Numbered from the stretch's first letter, positions 26,971-36,721 are shown. The stretch: DNA of 64,000 nucleotides from an uncultured Oscillibacter sp. (GCA_910584995.1 CAJUDW010000008.1:33603-97602); one strand, 5' to 3'. The notes: generated by a model not told the origin, from the sequence alone. Numbers and translations: made by a program.

Positions 26971-29900
26971 CTACCGTCTTTTGTGATCCAGCACGTCCTG
27001 GATGATATCCGTCATCTTATTAACCACAATCGGCTTGGCGATATGGGCATCCATGCCTGCCGCCAGGGCCTCCCGCACATCATCCACAAACGCATTGGCC
27101 GTCATGGCAATCACTGCAACCGTCTTTGCGGAGGGGTGGCTGCTGGCCCGGATGGCTCTGGAGGCGGTATAGCCGTCCATAATCGGCATCTGCACATCCA
27201 TCAAAATCAAATCGTACTCACCGGGGGCAGAGGACACAAATTTGTCCAGGGCCTCCTGGCCGTTCTCCGCCGTTTCACAGGCAGCGCCCAGCGTGCTGAG
27301 GATCTTCTTGAGAATCATCCGGTTTACTTCAATGTCGTCCACCACCAGCACGCGTTTCCCGTTGACCACCTGCTTGGTGGGATTCGGCACAGCCTTGCCG
27401 CAGCTTCCAATCAGACGGCAGACAGTCTCTTTAAAGTTGCTGATGAAAAAGGGCTTATTCAGGAAATTCCCGATGCCGATTTTCAGCGCTTCATCCTTAA
27501 TCTCCTCCCAATCGTAGGCGGTAAGGATCACAATCGGGAGTTTGTCGCTGCCGCTGTCACGAATCTGCCGGGCAGCTTCCATGCCGCCGGTGCCGGGCAT
27601 TTTCCAATCCATCAGAACCAGGTCATAGGGCTGCCCGTCCTCCTGCGCGCGGTGGACCATATCCACCGCCTTTTGCCCATCCAGGGCGTATTCCGCCTTA
27701 ATCCCCACGCCCTCCATGGATTGGACAACAGAGCGGCAGATATCCAGTTCGTCATCCGCCACCAGCACATGGGTGATGCCGTTCTTCTCCCAAAACTTCG
27801 GATCTGTCTCCTTCTCCTGGATGCGGAGTTCCAGTTCAACGGTAAAGGTACTTCCCTTTCCAATCTGGCTCTTCACTTGAATGGAGCCGCCCATCATATC
27901 CACCAGGTTCTTGGTGATGGACATCCCCAGCCCGGTGCCCTGCACCTGGTTGGTCAAAGTGGCCTGTTCCCTGGTAAAGGGCGTGAAAATCACCTTTTGA
28001 TACGCCTCGCTCATCCCCTGGCCGTTATCCGTGATAGTAAACCGGACGCGGCTGTAATTCGCCACCGCCTGGGGCAGTTCCGCCACAGTCATGGTGATGC
28101 TGCCGCCCTTTTGGGTATATTTCACCGCGTTAGACAGGATATTGATCAAAATCTGGTTGATCCGCAGGCGGTCGCCAATCAGGTGTTCGTAGGTAAGGGC
28201 CGAGGTGTGAATGTGGAAAGTCTGATCCCGGGCCTTGGCCTGAGGCCGGATAATGGCGTTAATCTCGTCAATGATTTCCGCCAGATTCAAATCCCCCAGA
28301 TGCAGTGTAGCGCTGCCGCTCTCGATCTTATTCAAATCCAGAACATCGTTGATCAGCCCCAGAAGGTGTTGGCTCGCAGTGTCAATCCGCTGGCTGTACT
28401 CCAGCACCAGTTCCGGGTTATAGGCCTCCTGCCGCAGGAGGGTAATAAACCCCATGATAGCGTTCATCGGCGTGCGGATATCATGGCTCACATTGCCCAG
28501 GAAGGCGCTCTTGGCCTTATTGGCCACCTGGGCCATGGCAAGGGCCTCCGCCAGATTATCCTGGGTTTTCCGCTCCTTGGTGCGGTCGGAGATATAAACG
28601 ATAATCTTCTTCTCGTTTTGGAGGATCTCGCAGTAGACGCTCTCCCGAAACCATTTCTCCTCCCCGGTCTTGCGGTTGACCCGCTTTGTCTCCTTTGGCT
28701 CAATCGCTTCCCCCGGCTTCAAATTCCACAGCCGCTCCCGTTCGACCGCTCCGCCGTCGTCATATTGGGCGCGGCCGAAGTGGCCGAGATTCTCCTCAAT
28801 CTCTCTGGCAGAAATACCCAGCACCCGTTCCACATTGGGGCTGACATACTCTACCCTATCCCCTTCGCCGCTGAGCATCATGTACACATCGTCCGTACTA
28901 CGGGCAAGATATGTAGAAAAGATCTCGAAAAGCTGCTTCTGATATCGGATTTGCTGATCCATCTCCTGTTGACGGGCCTCTTCCCGGACTTTTTGGGCCG
29001 TAACGTCCAGCAGGAACCGCTGGTAGAACCACTCCCCGTTCTCCTCCACCAGCTTAATATTTCCCATCACATAGTAGATGGAGCCGTCCTTGTGGCGGAC
29101 GCGGTACTCGATATTGGCAGACTGCCCGCCCACCTGCAGGGACTGGATGCAGTGCCGGAGTTTCGGCTTGTCATCATCCAAAACGGAGGCCGCCACCGTA
29201 TCAAAGCCGTCCGCCTCAATCTCCTCCTTGGACCTGTAACCCAGGATTTGGAGGGCCGCCCGGTTAATGCTGATAATGCGCCGCCCGTCCATGGTGTGGC
29301 ACACTACGCCACATTCCATCGTCGTGAAAAGCCATTCCATGGTGCGGTTTTTCTGAACAATATCCTCTTTATAGGCCCGTTCCCGGGTCACATCTAACCC
29401 CACGCCCACAGTGCCCATCACGCTGCCGTTCAAGTCAAACAGCGGGGACTTATAGGTGGTCAGCGTCCTGCGTCCGCTGCCGGTCTGGAATATTTCCTCG
29501 GATATGCGGGTAACGCCGGAATCCAGAACCTCCCGGTCCGATTCAATGCAGGAGGGATCCTCCTTCTCCACATTCCAGATACATGTGTGGCATTTCCCCA
29601 AAATCTGTTCCCGGGTTTTCCCGGCGGCCCTGCAATAGCTGTCGTTGACCTTCTCATGGAGGCCATCCCGCCTCTTATACCAGATTAAAGTGGGCGTATT
29701 GTTGATAGTCACGTCCAAAAACTGGTTCGTCTGCCAGTAATCTGTCCGCAGCTTATAGTTCTCCTGCCACTTCAGGAAACGGAAACGCAGTTCCTCGTCC
29801 GTCATGGGCATAATCCAGATATCCTGGATCCCGTCCAGATACCTGGATATGTGGGCAACCTGGCGGTGCTCAGCCAGCACAATCAGTTCCGGGTGCGCCC

Positions 29901-30114
29901 TCCTGGAAAACAGCATCGTCCGCAGCAGTTCTTCCCCGTCAGTATCCCGGATATCCGCCAGGACTACGTCCGCCCGTTCCGCCAGATGCGGCGCCAACTC
30001 ACCAGTCAAGATAAACGAGTGGGTGAATGCCTCCAGCGGGGACATCTCCCGGATGATATCGTAAATCTCCGGATGACGCCCCACGCAGTAAAAGTCAAGA
30101 TGGCAATGATACAT
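26971..30114 (-). CDS. Soluble hybrid histidine kinase with pseudo-receiver and three PAS domains
   Basis: 1047 residues; AGGGGGG precedes the ATG. No membrane segment. Order: a receiver-like N-terminal module (1-115; ADVVLADIRDTDG has Asp54, but the lysine site reads IMPMT), PAS (about 132-245), PAS (256-375), PAS (396-515), HisKA GNVSHDIRTPMNAIMG (His544), HATPase (NILSNAVKYT, GTGLGM), receivers with Asp836 (LMDWKMP) and Asp973 (LMDVQMP). From PAS3 onward it is strongly similar to the kinase at 20954. Being convergent with the HD-GYP genes and cytosolic, it may give an internal input to the same Hpt protein. Confidence 0.92.
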   Translation of the reverse strand: MYHCHLDFYCVGRHPEIYDIIREMSPLEAFTHSFILTGELAPHLAERADVVLADIRDTDGEELLRTMLFSRRAHPELIVLAEHRQVAHISRYLDGIQDIWIMPMTDEELRFRFLKWQENYKLRTDYWQTNQFLDVTINNTPTLIWYKRRDGLHEKVNDSYCRAAGKTREQILGKCHTCIWNVEKEDPSCIESDREVLDSGVTRISEEIFQTGSGRRTLTTYKSPLFDLNGSVMGTVGVGLDVTRERAYKEDIVQKNRTMEWLFTTMECGVVCHTMDGRRIISINRAALQILGYRSKEEIEADGFDTVAASVLDDDKPKLRHCIQSLQVGGQSANIEYRVRHKDGSIYYVMGNIKLVEENGEWFYQRFLLDVTAQKVREEARQQEMDQQIRYQKQLFEIFSTYLARSTDDVYMMLSGEGDRVEYVSPNVERVLGISAREIEENLGHFGRAQYDDGGAVERERLWNLKPGEAIEPKETKRVNRKTGEEKWFRESVYCEILQNEKKIIVYISDRTKERKTQDNLAEALAMAQVANKAKSAFLGNVSHDIRTPMNAIMGFITLLRQEAYNPELVLEYSQRIDTASQHLLGLINDVLDLNKIESGSATLHLGDLNLAEIIDEINAIIRPQAKARDQTFHIHTSALTYEHLIGDRLRINQILINILSNAVKYTQKGGSITMTVAELPQAVANYSRVRFTITDNGQGMSEAYQKVIFTPFTREQATLTNQVQGTGLGMSITKNLVDMMGGSIQVKSQIGKGSTFTVELELRIQEKETDPKFWEKNGITHVLVADDELDICRSVVQSMEGVGIKAEYALDGQKAVDMVHRAQEDGQPYDLVLMDWKMPGTGGMEAARQIRDSGSDKLPIVILTAYDWEEIKDEALKIGIGNFLNKPFFISNFKETVCRLIGSCGKAVPNPTKQVVNGKRVLVVDDIEVNRMILKKILSTLGAACETAENGQEALDKFVSSAPGEYDLILMDVQMPIMDGYTASRAIRASSHPSAKTVAVIAMTANAFVDDVREALAAGMDAHIAKPIVVNKMTDIIQDVLDHKRR

Positions 30115-30221
30115 GCTGATACCCCCCTATATCCTGCGGATTACCAATAAAATTTAGCCGTATCGCACAGGATTTCCCCGCCGTTTTCGCCGATTCTTTG
30201 GGCAGAATATCTATTTGCTCT

Positions 30222-30250
30222 ATTTTAGCAGAGTCGTGGGCACATGTCAA
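30222..30250 (-). promoter_or_regulatory. Promoter of the soluble hybrid kinase gene
   Basis: Minus strand TTGACA (30250-30245), 17-base spacer, TAAAAT (30227-30222), about 100 bases before the start codon. Confidence 0.85.
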
Positions 30251-30367
30251 CAATTGTCACGCGATATGGCCCGATTCACCTTTTTGTATATCCCCCTTTC
30301 CCCTGCCTTCCTACGCCGGAGCCTCTGCCCCGATATCCTGGGATTCCCGGGCGCAGCAAAGAAAAGG

Positions 30368-30396
30368 TTGTTAGAAATTCCCTGATATGGTACACT
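30368..30396 (+). promoter_or_regulatory. Promoter of the sulfite/nitrite reductase-like gene
   Basis: TTGTTA (30368-30373), 17-base spacer, TACACT (30391-30396), about 45 bases before the ATG. Confidence 0.65.
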
Positions 30397-30449
30397 AACT
30401 GTGTCTGCTTTTCATATTTTTGCCGGTCGTCCGGTCATAGGAGGAATTT

Positions 30450-32000
30450 ATGATGCAAACCATTCACCCGGAAACCTGGAAGCAGGATTTGCCCGCTTTT
30501 CAGGAAAAAACTGCCGCCTTTTACGCCGGTGAGTTGGACAAGGCCGCCTACAAGGGCTTTTCCGGCTACTACGGCAGCTACGCGCAGAAGGGCGGTTCCG
30601 CCAACATGCTGCGCCTGCGGATGCCTGCCGGCCGGGTAACAGCGGAAAAACTGGCTTTCGTCGCCCGGGCCATCCGCCAGTACCAGGTAGGCCGTGTGCA
30701 TTTCACCACCTGCCAGACCATCCAGTTCCACGACCTGGACGGCCCCACCACCTGCGCCGTCATGTCGGACGCCCTGGATGCGGGGATTGTCACTATAGGC
30801 GGCGGCGGGGACTTTCCCCGGAATGTAATGTGCTCCCCCCTCTCCGGGGTGGAGAAGGAGGAATATTTTAACGTCCTGCCCTGGGCGGAGGCCGCCGGGG
30901 ATTATTTGATGACCTTCATCAAGGCGGAAAAAATGCCCCGGAAGCTGAAGGTAGGGTTTTCCAATTCCCCCGCCAACCTGACCCACGCCACCTACCGGGA
31001 TCTGGGCTTCGCCGCCCGGGCAGACGGCCTCTTCGACGTCTACAGCGCCGGGGGCCTGGGAAACAACCCCCGTTTCGGCGTGAAGGTGGCGGAGGGCGTC
31101 GCGCCTGCAAAAATCCTCTATTATATCAAAGCCATGTGGCTCACCTTCCGGGCCTACGGCAACTATGAGAACCGGGGCAAGGCCCGCACCCGCTATATGC
31201 AGGAGGCCCTGGGAGGGCCGGAAGCCTACGCCGCGGCCTTCAACGAGAAGCTGGCGGAGGTTTTCGCCTCCGGAGAGGATCTGGATCTGGACATTTCCCC
31301 CGTCGAAACCGTGAAGGCCGGGGACGGCATCGCCGTCTCGGACCGGCGGGTGATGGAGCAGAAGCAGGCGGGGCTTTACACCGTCTCCTGGCACCCCATT
31401 GGCGGGCAGCCCGCCCCGGCGGCCCTCTGCGCCCTGGCGGATGCCCTGGTGGAGATGCCGGGGGCGGAAATGCGGCTCTCGCCGGACGAAACCGCGTATT
31501 TCGTGTACCTCACCGGGGCGGAGGCCCGCCGGGTGCTGGATTTGACTGTTGGCGGCGCGGAAACGCTCTTTGAAACCTCCGTCAGCTGCATCGGTGGGAC
31601 GGTCTGCCAAGTGGGAATGCGGGATTCCCAGGGGCTTTTATCGGCCTGCGTGCGGGCTGTGGATCAGGCCGGGATTCCGGACGGGGCTTTGCCGCAGATC
31701 CATATTTCGGGATGCCCGTCTTCCTGCGGGACGCACCAAACAGGGGCTTTAGGGTTCCGTGGGGCGTCAAAAGTGCTGGATGGCAAACCTCGGGCGGCCT
31801 TTACGCTGTTTGTAGGAGGCGATTCCCGGCAGGGTTCGGAGACCATGGGAAAAGAGTTGGGCGTGATGCTGGAAGAGCAAATTCCGGCGTTTCTGGTGGC
31901 TGTAGGGCAGGCGGCGGCAAAGGCCGGTGGATTCTTTGCGTGGCGGGCGGTTGAGCCGGACGCACTGGAGGAAATCGCCGGAAGATTTTTGCATATTTGA
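30450..32000 (+). CDS. Siroheme nitrite/sulfite reductase-like protein
   Basis: 516 residues; GGAGG lies 5 bases before the ATG (a second ATG follows directly). Two ferredoxin-like and two siroheme-[4Fe-4S] half-domains are expected. Seen: FTTCQTIQFHDL near residue 90, GGDFPRNVMCSP near 130, and the cluster motifs CIGGTVCQVG (C-x5-C) and ISGCPSSCGTHQ (C-x3-C). It probably reduces sulfite to sulfide or nitrite to ammonia with electrons from ferredoxin. No partner reductase, siroheme or cysteine gene is adjacent, so the substrate is uncertain. Monocistronic; terminator at 32094. Confidence 0.88.
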   Translation: MMQTIHPETWKQDLPAFQEKTAAFYAGELDKAAYKGFSGYYGSYAQKGGSANMLRLRMPAGRVTAEKLAFVARAIRQYQVGRVHFTTCQTIQFHDLDGPTTCAVMSDALDAGIVTIGGGGDFPRNVMCSPLSGVEKEEYFNVLPWAEAAGDYLMTFIKAEKMPRKLKVGFSNSPANLTHATYRDLGFAARADGLFDVYSAGGLGNNPRFGVKVAEGVAPAKILYYIKAMWLTFRAYGNYENRGKARTRYMQEALGGPEAYAAAFNEKLAEVFASGEDLDLDISPVETVKAGDGIAVSDRRVMEQKQAGLYTVSWHPIGGQPAPAALCALADALVEMPGAEMRLSPDETAYFVYLTGAEARRVLDLTVGGAETLFETSVSCIGGTVCQVGMRDSQGLLSACVRAVDQAGIPDGALPQIHISGCPSSCGTHQTGALGFRGASKVLDGKPRAAFTLFVGGDSRQGSETMGKELGVMLEEQIPAFLVAVGQAAAKAGGFFAWRAVEPDALEEIAGRFLHI

Positions 32001-32093
32001 GGGGCGCAGAGACAGAGAGAACCAGACAGAGAGACAGATAGAAAGTACAGATAGACGATCCCCTTGTTCGTTACCCTGGGATGGGAGAATTTT

Positions 32094-32127
32094 GGCCCGG
32101 ACAACTTCTTGTCCGGGCCCCTTTTTT
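32094..32127 (+). terminator. Terminator of the reductase-like gene
   Basis: A perfect 11-bp stem (32094-32104 with 32109-32119), loop CTTC, then CC and six Ts. Just before it, 32008-32057 is a low-complexity GACAGA/GATAGA-rich stretch. Confidence 0.93.
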
Positions 32128-32461
32128 GGCTTTTTAAAAAAATCCCTGTTTTTTTGAAAGTTTTTGAAATTTTCCCGCAGTTGGGCGGTATTTTCCGGGT
32201 TTTAGACAGAAATTTTTGATCCTCTGTTTTCTGGGCGGTTTTTTATAATTTTAGCTTAATTTTTTCGATTTTTTCAAAAATCTTTAAAAAAGGTGTGCAA
32301 CTTTACCGAGCAGTTTTTGCTTAAATTACTACTAATAAAAGAATTATCTTTTTTATAATATTTCCTTATTGAATCGCAAATAGTATGTTGGGAAATTGGG
32401 CGGGAGACTGGAGGTAGCCCAGGGGTAGTCTAGGGTGCCGGGGGCGGCCTGGTCTGGGGGC
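32128..32461. other. AT-rich non-coding island between convergent genes
   Basis: From about 32128 to 32395 the sequence is rich in T and A homopolymers, in sharp contrast to the GC-rich surroundings. No open frame with a ribosome site was found on either strand. The last 65 bases turn G-rich. It may be a relic of inserted DNA or a flexible region; no known element is recognised. Confidence 0.5.
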
Positions 32462-32496
32462 AAAAAAGGGCCCGCCCTTGCGGGCGGGTCCTTTTT
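32462..32496 (-). terminator. Terminator of the large SLH gene
   Basis: An A/T-capped stem (32463-32476 with 32483-32496, one G-T pair), 6-base loop. On the minus strand it ends in a run of six Ts, 47 bases after the stop codon. Confidence 0.88.
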
Positions 32497-32542
32497 ACCT
32501 TTTGTCTGAGAAACTCAGATTAGAGGATTTGTGATTGCTGAA

Positions 32543-35500
32543 TCAGACAGTAGGAGCGTTGACGCTAACAGACACGTCGCAGTCCGCAGTAATATTTTCA
32601 ATCACATAAGTGAAGACATAGGTGCGGCCCTCAACGTAGTTGTTAATCGTGAAGCCATTGTTAGTAGCAGTAATCTCATTTGCGCCAACCACAGTAGAGG
32701 CGATATTGTGGGAGACGAACTTCAGAGTGCCGTTAGTAACACTCAACACAACCTTAACAGCATTCGGATCCCCATCAACGAAGTCGAAGCGGGTAATGGT
32801 AACCGTCAGAACGGTGCTGCCATTGTGCTCAACCTTGTTGAGAGTGAGGTTAGCGGAAGCGAGAACATCCTCAGAGAGGGTGTTGCTCACAATGCCCTTG
32901 ACAGAGTCTTCAACGAAGACCACGTCGTACTTCTCGGGAGTGACCACATCAGCCTGCCGCGTGACACGGAAGCCCTTAACATCCTTCTTACCAACAGTGA
33001 AGGTGGCAGTAGCCTTGCCGTCCTTGATGGCAACCAGGCCAGAGGTAGCAATAACCTCATTGTCGACGCCGATCATCTCGAAGTAGACATTACCAGTCAC
33101 GCCCTTAGTAGCAGTGAAGTTCACCGTAACCTTGGAGTCAACAGGGACAAACATAGTAGAACTATTTCTACCCTGATACGTATCCTTGGAGGCGCTGACA
33201 ACAGAAGTGCTACCATAATAGTTGGCCACATCGTTGTCAACCATGATATAACCGCCGCGGACACTATCGCCAATGATGTTGGCGGTAGTCAGCTGGAGCA
33301 GGAATCTCTGCGCCACAGCCTGGCCAAAGTAATCGCGATTCTCTTCGTTCTGCTCATCATAGAACCAGTAACGATCACCGTCTGCGTCCTCACCCTCGAC
33401 GATGAGCCAGTTGCCCTTGTTGGAGATGAAGGTCTCAACACTCAGATCGTCCTCAACGTTGCCATTCTTATCGCAGGGCACATAGTAGTCTTCGCCATCA
33501 ACAGACACTTCATAGAAGTAGTTCAGGGTGATGTAGACGTACCGCCAGTCGCCGCCGAAAGCGCCAACGTTCTTGCCGAAGGGAGTAATCAGGGCGGTCG
33601 CGGTATTCCCGCTGACCCTAATGTTCATCGCATAGTAATTCGCCTGCGCGAACAGATCCTCCAACTGGTCATCAATGGGAGCACCATTCCAGATGACATC
33701 CGCAACAACGGTAGAACCGCTCACGGTAATGCCAAGCTTGGTGACAATGCCCTTGCTAGTAGTGGAGGTGCCGGAGGAACTGCCCTTCTGGCCATCGGGA
33801 TTGCGGTCATCAATGATGATGGTGGTCGCAGAACCCTCTTCCAGGATAGCAGCCAGACGGACGCCGCCGTTGAAGCCCTTATCGGCCTCGTCGGTGTTCA
33901 TGTCGCGGATGGCGCGCTTCAGACCGTTAGTACCGGTGTAGAGTTCGTACTCGTCCCAAGCATCCTCGCCGTCCTTGCTGGCAGTAGCCAGAACAACAGC
34001 AACGTTCTCGGCAACGTGGAAGCCCTCATTGGTATCACGGCTGGTGTACAGAGTACCATTCTCGAACATCAGCTTGCTGACAACACCAGTGCCTACCAGA
34101 GGAGTCTGGAGGACAACGGTATCATAAGCGTTAACAGCGGTCTCAACTTCAGCAACATCCCAGATATACTTGGCGGGATCAATGCTGCCGATGGTGACCG
34201 GGCTCAGGGTGTTGGTACCAGTGTAGAGCGGCGTGCTCTTGGTCACAAAGCCGTCGGCATCGAAGCGAACCTCGTACCACTCGCCCTGCTCCATGTCCTT
34301 CAGATAGGACAGGCTGTCGCCGATCTCATAGATATCCTTGATCTCGCCATTGACGAGAACCTCGCGGGCCCAAGTCCAGGTCTCTTCGCCCTTCTTGCCA
34401 CCAGCGTTGTTACCAGCAGTGCCGTACTCCTCATAGGAGAGCTTGTCGCTGGTCACATAGACAAAGTTCTTGCCACTGCCATTGTTCTCAGCGTCCAGGG
34501 TGGCGCAGGCAATGATGTAGCCCTTGTCGTTGTACAGGGTGTAGATTTCCTCGGTGGGATTCTTCGCATTGGCAACCAGGTTCTTGACAACCAGATCAGC
34601 GTTCTTCACGCCAACGGTGACAGACTCCACGTCGTCAACAATCTTCTTCACCTGAAGGCCGTCAGTCACGTTGACATCAGCAGTCTCGAGGTTCAGATAG
34701 ACAGTCTCGTCGTTGCCATAGACACGGTTGATGGTGCTGTCGGAAGCGTTGGTATAACCAACCAGGGAGACATGCTTCTTATCAATGGTCTTGGTGTTGC
34801 CGGTATCAGCGGCCACATCAAAGTGAACATTGACGTCCTGAGCATACTGAGCAGCCTTAATACCCTTATCGGTATCGATGACCGCGCCAGAAGTCCGGGC
34901 CAGAGGAACCTCAGTCAGAGTGTACACGGTGCCGTCGCTGTTGACGCGGTACTTGCACCAGGTATTCAGCTGAGACAGGTTGCGGGAGCCGAGGATGCGG
35001 GCGCTGTCGCTGGCAGTGAGCAGGCTGCCATCGGCCTTGCTGGTGCCGCCGCGGCTCTTGCTCAGGTCAACGGTAACAGTCTTCATGGTGCCATCCAGGA
35101 AGATGACATTGGCGTCAGCCTTCTTGGTGGACAGGTTGCTGGTGTTGGCGTCGATGCCGGTCAGGAGCAGATACTGATCGGGATCCTCGTTGAGCTCCAG
35201 GCCAATCAGGTAGCCATAGGGATCGAGAATCACGTTGTAAGTGACATCCTTCAGGTTGACATCGTCATACTGGTCGAGGACTTCCTCGTCGTACTTGGCG
35301 GTGTCGGCATAGTCGTACTGAGTGCCGCCGGTCTTGACCCAATCGCCCTGCTTGAAGGCGTTGATGGTGGCATCAGCGACAACCTCGGGGGTCTCGATGG
35401 TCTGAATCTTGCCCTGAGCGACGGTGACGAGATAGATGTCGTCTTCCTTCACGTCTTCGACCATGTCGAAGTCTTCCAACTCAGCGGTCATGACTTCGTC

Positions 35501-36721
35501 ATTGTCGCCGTCCTTCACGTAGACAGCGCCGCTGCTACGGGAAGCCTTGTTGTCGATGGCATAGACGTCGAAATCAACGTCTTCGTCCTTCTCGTTGTAG
35601 TCCTCAGCGGCCTTAGCGAGATAGGTGTTGATAACAGCGATGGTAATCAGTTCAGCGTCGGTGTCCAGGAAGACCTGGGTCAGAACGCCCTTGTCGGTCT
35701 TGCCGACCTTCTCATCGTTGCTGCGCTTGATGTCATCCTTACCGAAGATGGGGGCAACATTGGTGTCCACACCGTCGATATAAACAACTACCTTGCACTC
35801 GTCCAGACGAGACTGGCCGATGAGGTCGAACAGATCCTTGCCGGTAACCTTCTTGGTGTACTCGGTCATGAGCTTGTCATAATCGATGTAAGAGCCGAGC
35901 TCCTGCTTGTCATACACCCAGGTGTGGCTGGGACGGCCGAAGTCGTCGGTGGTGGCGCGCTTCTCCAGCTTGTTGAAGTACTCTTCAGCGAACTGGATGA
36001 TGTTGTCGTTCTTGATGTTGTTCACGCGGCTGGCGGAAGAACGCCACTCACGGGAACGGGCAACACTGGTGCCAACATTCAGAACGTTGCCGGTAACAGA
36101 ACTGTTGATGATGGTGCCATACTCGACCATGTCCGCCTGGAGCATGTTCAGAGCATACAGGCAAGCCTCTTCACGATTCACGGTCTTGGTGCCATTGAAA
36201 TCGCCTTCGAGACCAGTGGCCAGGCCGATGCCGATGGCCTGCTTCGCAACGGCAACACTCCAGTTGTCGCCGATGTAGCCTTCGATCTCAGCATTGTAGC
36301 CCAAGGCGCCCAGCAGCATCTTCATGAAAGCATAGCCGGTCAGAGGATTGCCGGGCTTGAAGGTGCCGTCGGGATAGCCGTTGATGATACCGCGCTGCGC
36401 GCAGTAGGTGATGTAGCCCGCAAAATCGCCGTTCACGGGAACATCGGGGAAGGGAGCGGTGTCCGCAGTCAGAGAGGCCGCGGTGGTGGGACCAAGAACA
36501 AGATTGCAGATGATCTTGGCCGCCGCCTGACGGGTCAGGTTATTGGTGGGATTGAACTTGCCATCCGCATAACCATCAACCACGCCAATGGTGGAGATCA
36601 CTTCGATGGCTTCGCCATAAGTAATGGCGTCGTCGTCCGTGAACTCCTTGGCTCCAGCACTGACAGTGACCAGAGACATGGTCATGACCAGCGCAAGAAC
36701 CAGAGAAAGGAACTTCTTCAT
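32543..36721 (-). CDS. Large secreted S-layer homology (SLH) protein
   Basis: 1392 residues; AAAAAAGGAGG precedes the ATG. Signal peptide with cleavage near SAGA-KEF (about residue 24). Three N-terminal SLH motifs (about 27-75, 90-140, 147-200) with typical GYADGKFNPTNNLTR and GYPDGTFKPGNPLT cores would anchor it to pyruvylated wall polymer. The remaining 1150 residues are acidic, beta-rich and Thr/Val/Asp-rich with no enzyme motif seen. Its plainer codon choice than its neighbours, own promoter region and long leader fit an abundant surface protein, perhaps the S-layer itself. Confidence 0.92.
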   Translation of the reverse strand: MKKFLSLVLALVMTMSLVTVSAGAKEFTDDDAITYGEAIEVISTIGVVDGYADGKFNPTNNLTRQAAAKIICNLVLGPTTAASLTADTAPFPDVPVNGDFAGYITYCAQRGIINGYPDGTFKPGNPLTGYAFMKMLLGALGYNAEIEGYIGDNWSVAVAKQAIGIGLATGLEGDFNGTKTVNREEACLYALNMLQADMVEYGTIINSSVTGNVLNVGTSVARSREWRSSASRVNNIKNDNIIQFAEEYFNKLEKRATTDDFGRPSHTWVYDKQELGSYIDYDKLMTEYTKKVTGKDLFDLIGQSRLDECKVVVYIDGVDTNVAPIFGKDDIKRSNDEKVGKTDKGVLTQVFLDTDAELITIAVINTYLAKAAEDYNEKDEDVDFDVYAIDNKASRSSGAVYVKDGDNDEVMTAELEDFDMVEDVKEDDIYLVTVAQGKIQTIETPEVVADATINAFKQGDWVKTGGTQYDYADTAKYDEEVLDQYDDVNLKDVTYNVILDPYGYLIGLELNEDPDQYLLLTGIDANTSNLSTKKADANVIFLDGTMKTVTVDLSKSRGGTSKADGSLLTASDSARILGSRNLSQLNTWCKYRVNSDGTVYTLTEVPLARTSGAVIDTDKGIKAAQYAQDVNVHFDVAADTGNTKTIDKKHVSLVGYTNASDSTINRVYGNDETVYLNLETADVNVTDGLQVKKIVDDVESVTVGVKNADLVVKNLVANAKNPTEEIYTLYNDKGYIIACATLDAENNGSGKNFVYVTSDKLSYEEYGTAGNNAGGKKGEETWTWAREVLVNGEIKDIYEIGDSLSYLKDMEQGEWYEVRFDADGFVTKSTPLYTGTNTLSPVTIGSIDPAKYIWDVAEVETAVNAYDTVVLQTPLVGTGVVSKLMFENGTLYTSRDTNEGFHVAENVAVVLATASKDGEDAWDEYELYTGTNGLKRAIRDMNTDEADKGFNGGVRLAAILEEGSATTIIIDDRNPDGQKGSSSGTSTTSKGIVTKLGITVSGSTVVADVIWNGAPIDDQLEDLFAQANYYAMNIRVSGNTATALITPFGKNVGAFGGDWRYVYITLNYFYEVSVDGEDYYVPCDKNGNVEDDLSVETFISNKGNWLIVEGEDADGDRYWFYDEQNEENRDYFGQAVAQRFLLQLTTANIIGDSVRGGYIMVDNDVANYYGSTSVVSASKDTYQGRNSSTMFVPVDSKVTVNFTATKGVTGNVYFEMIGVDNEVIATSGLVAIKDGKATATFTVGKKDVKGFRVTRQADVVTPEKYDVVFVEDSVKGIVSNTLSEDVLASANLTLNKVEHNGSTVLTVTITRFDFVDGDPNAVKVVLSVTNGTLKFVSHNIASTVVGANEITATNNGFTINNYVEGRTYVFTYVIENITADCDVSVSVNAPTV

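Noticed and set aside
32008..32057. Possible CRISPR or tandem-repeat array in the GACAGA tract
   Set aside because: The units are only 6-10 bases, irregular, and have no spacers; it is simple low-complexity DNA.
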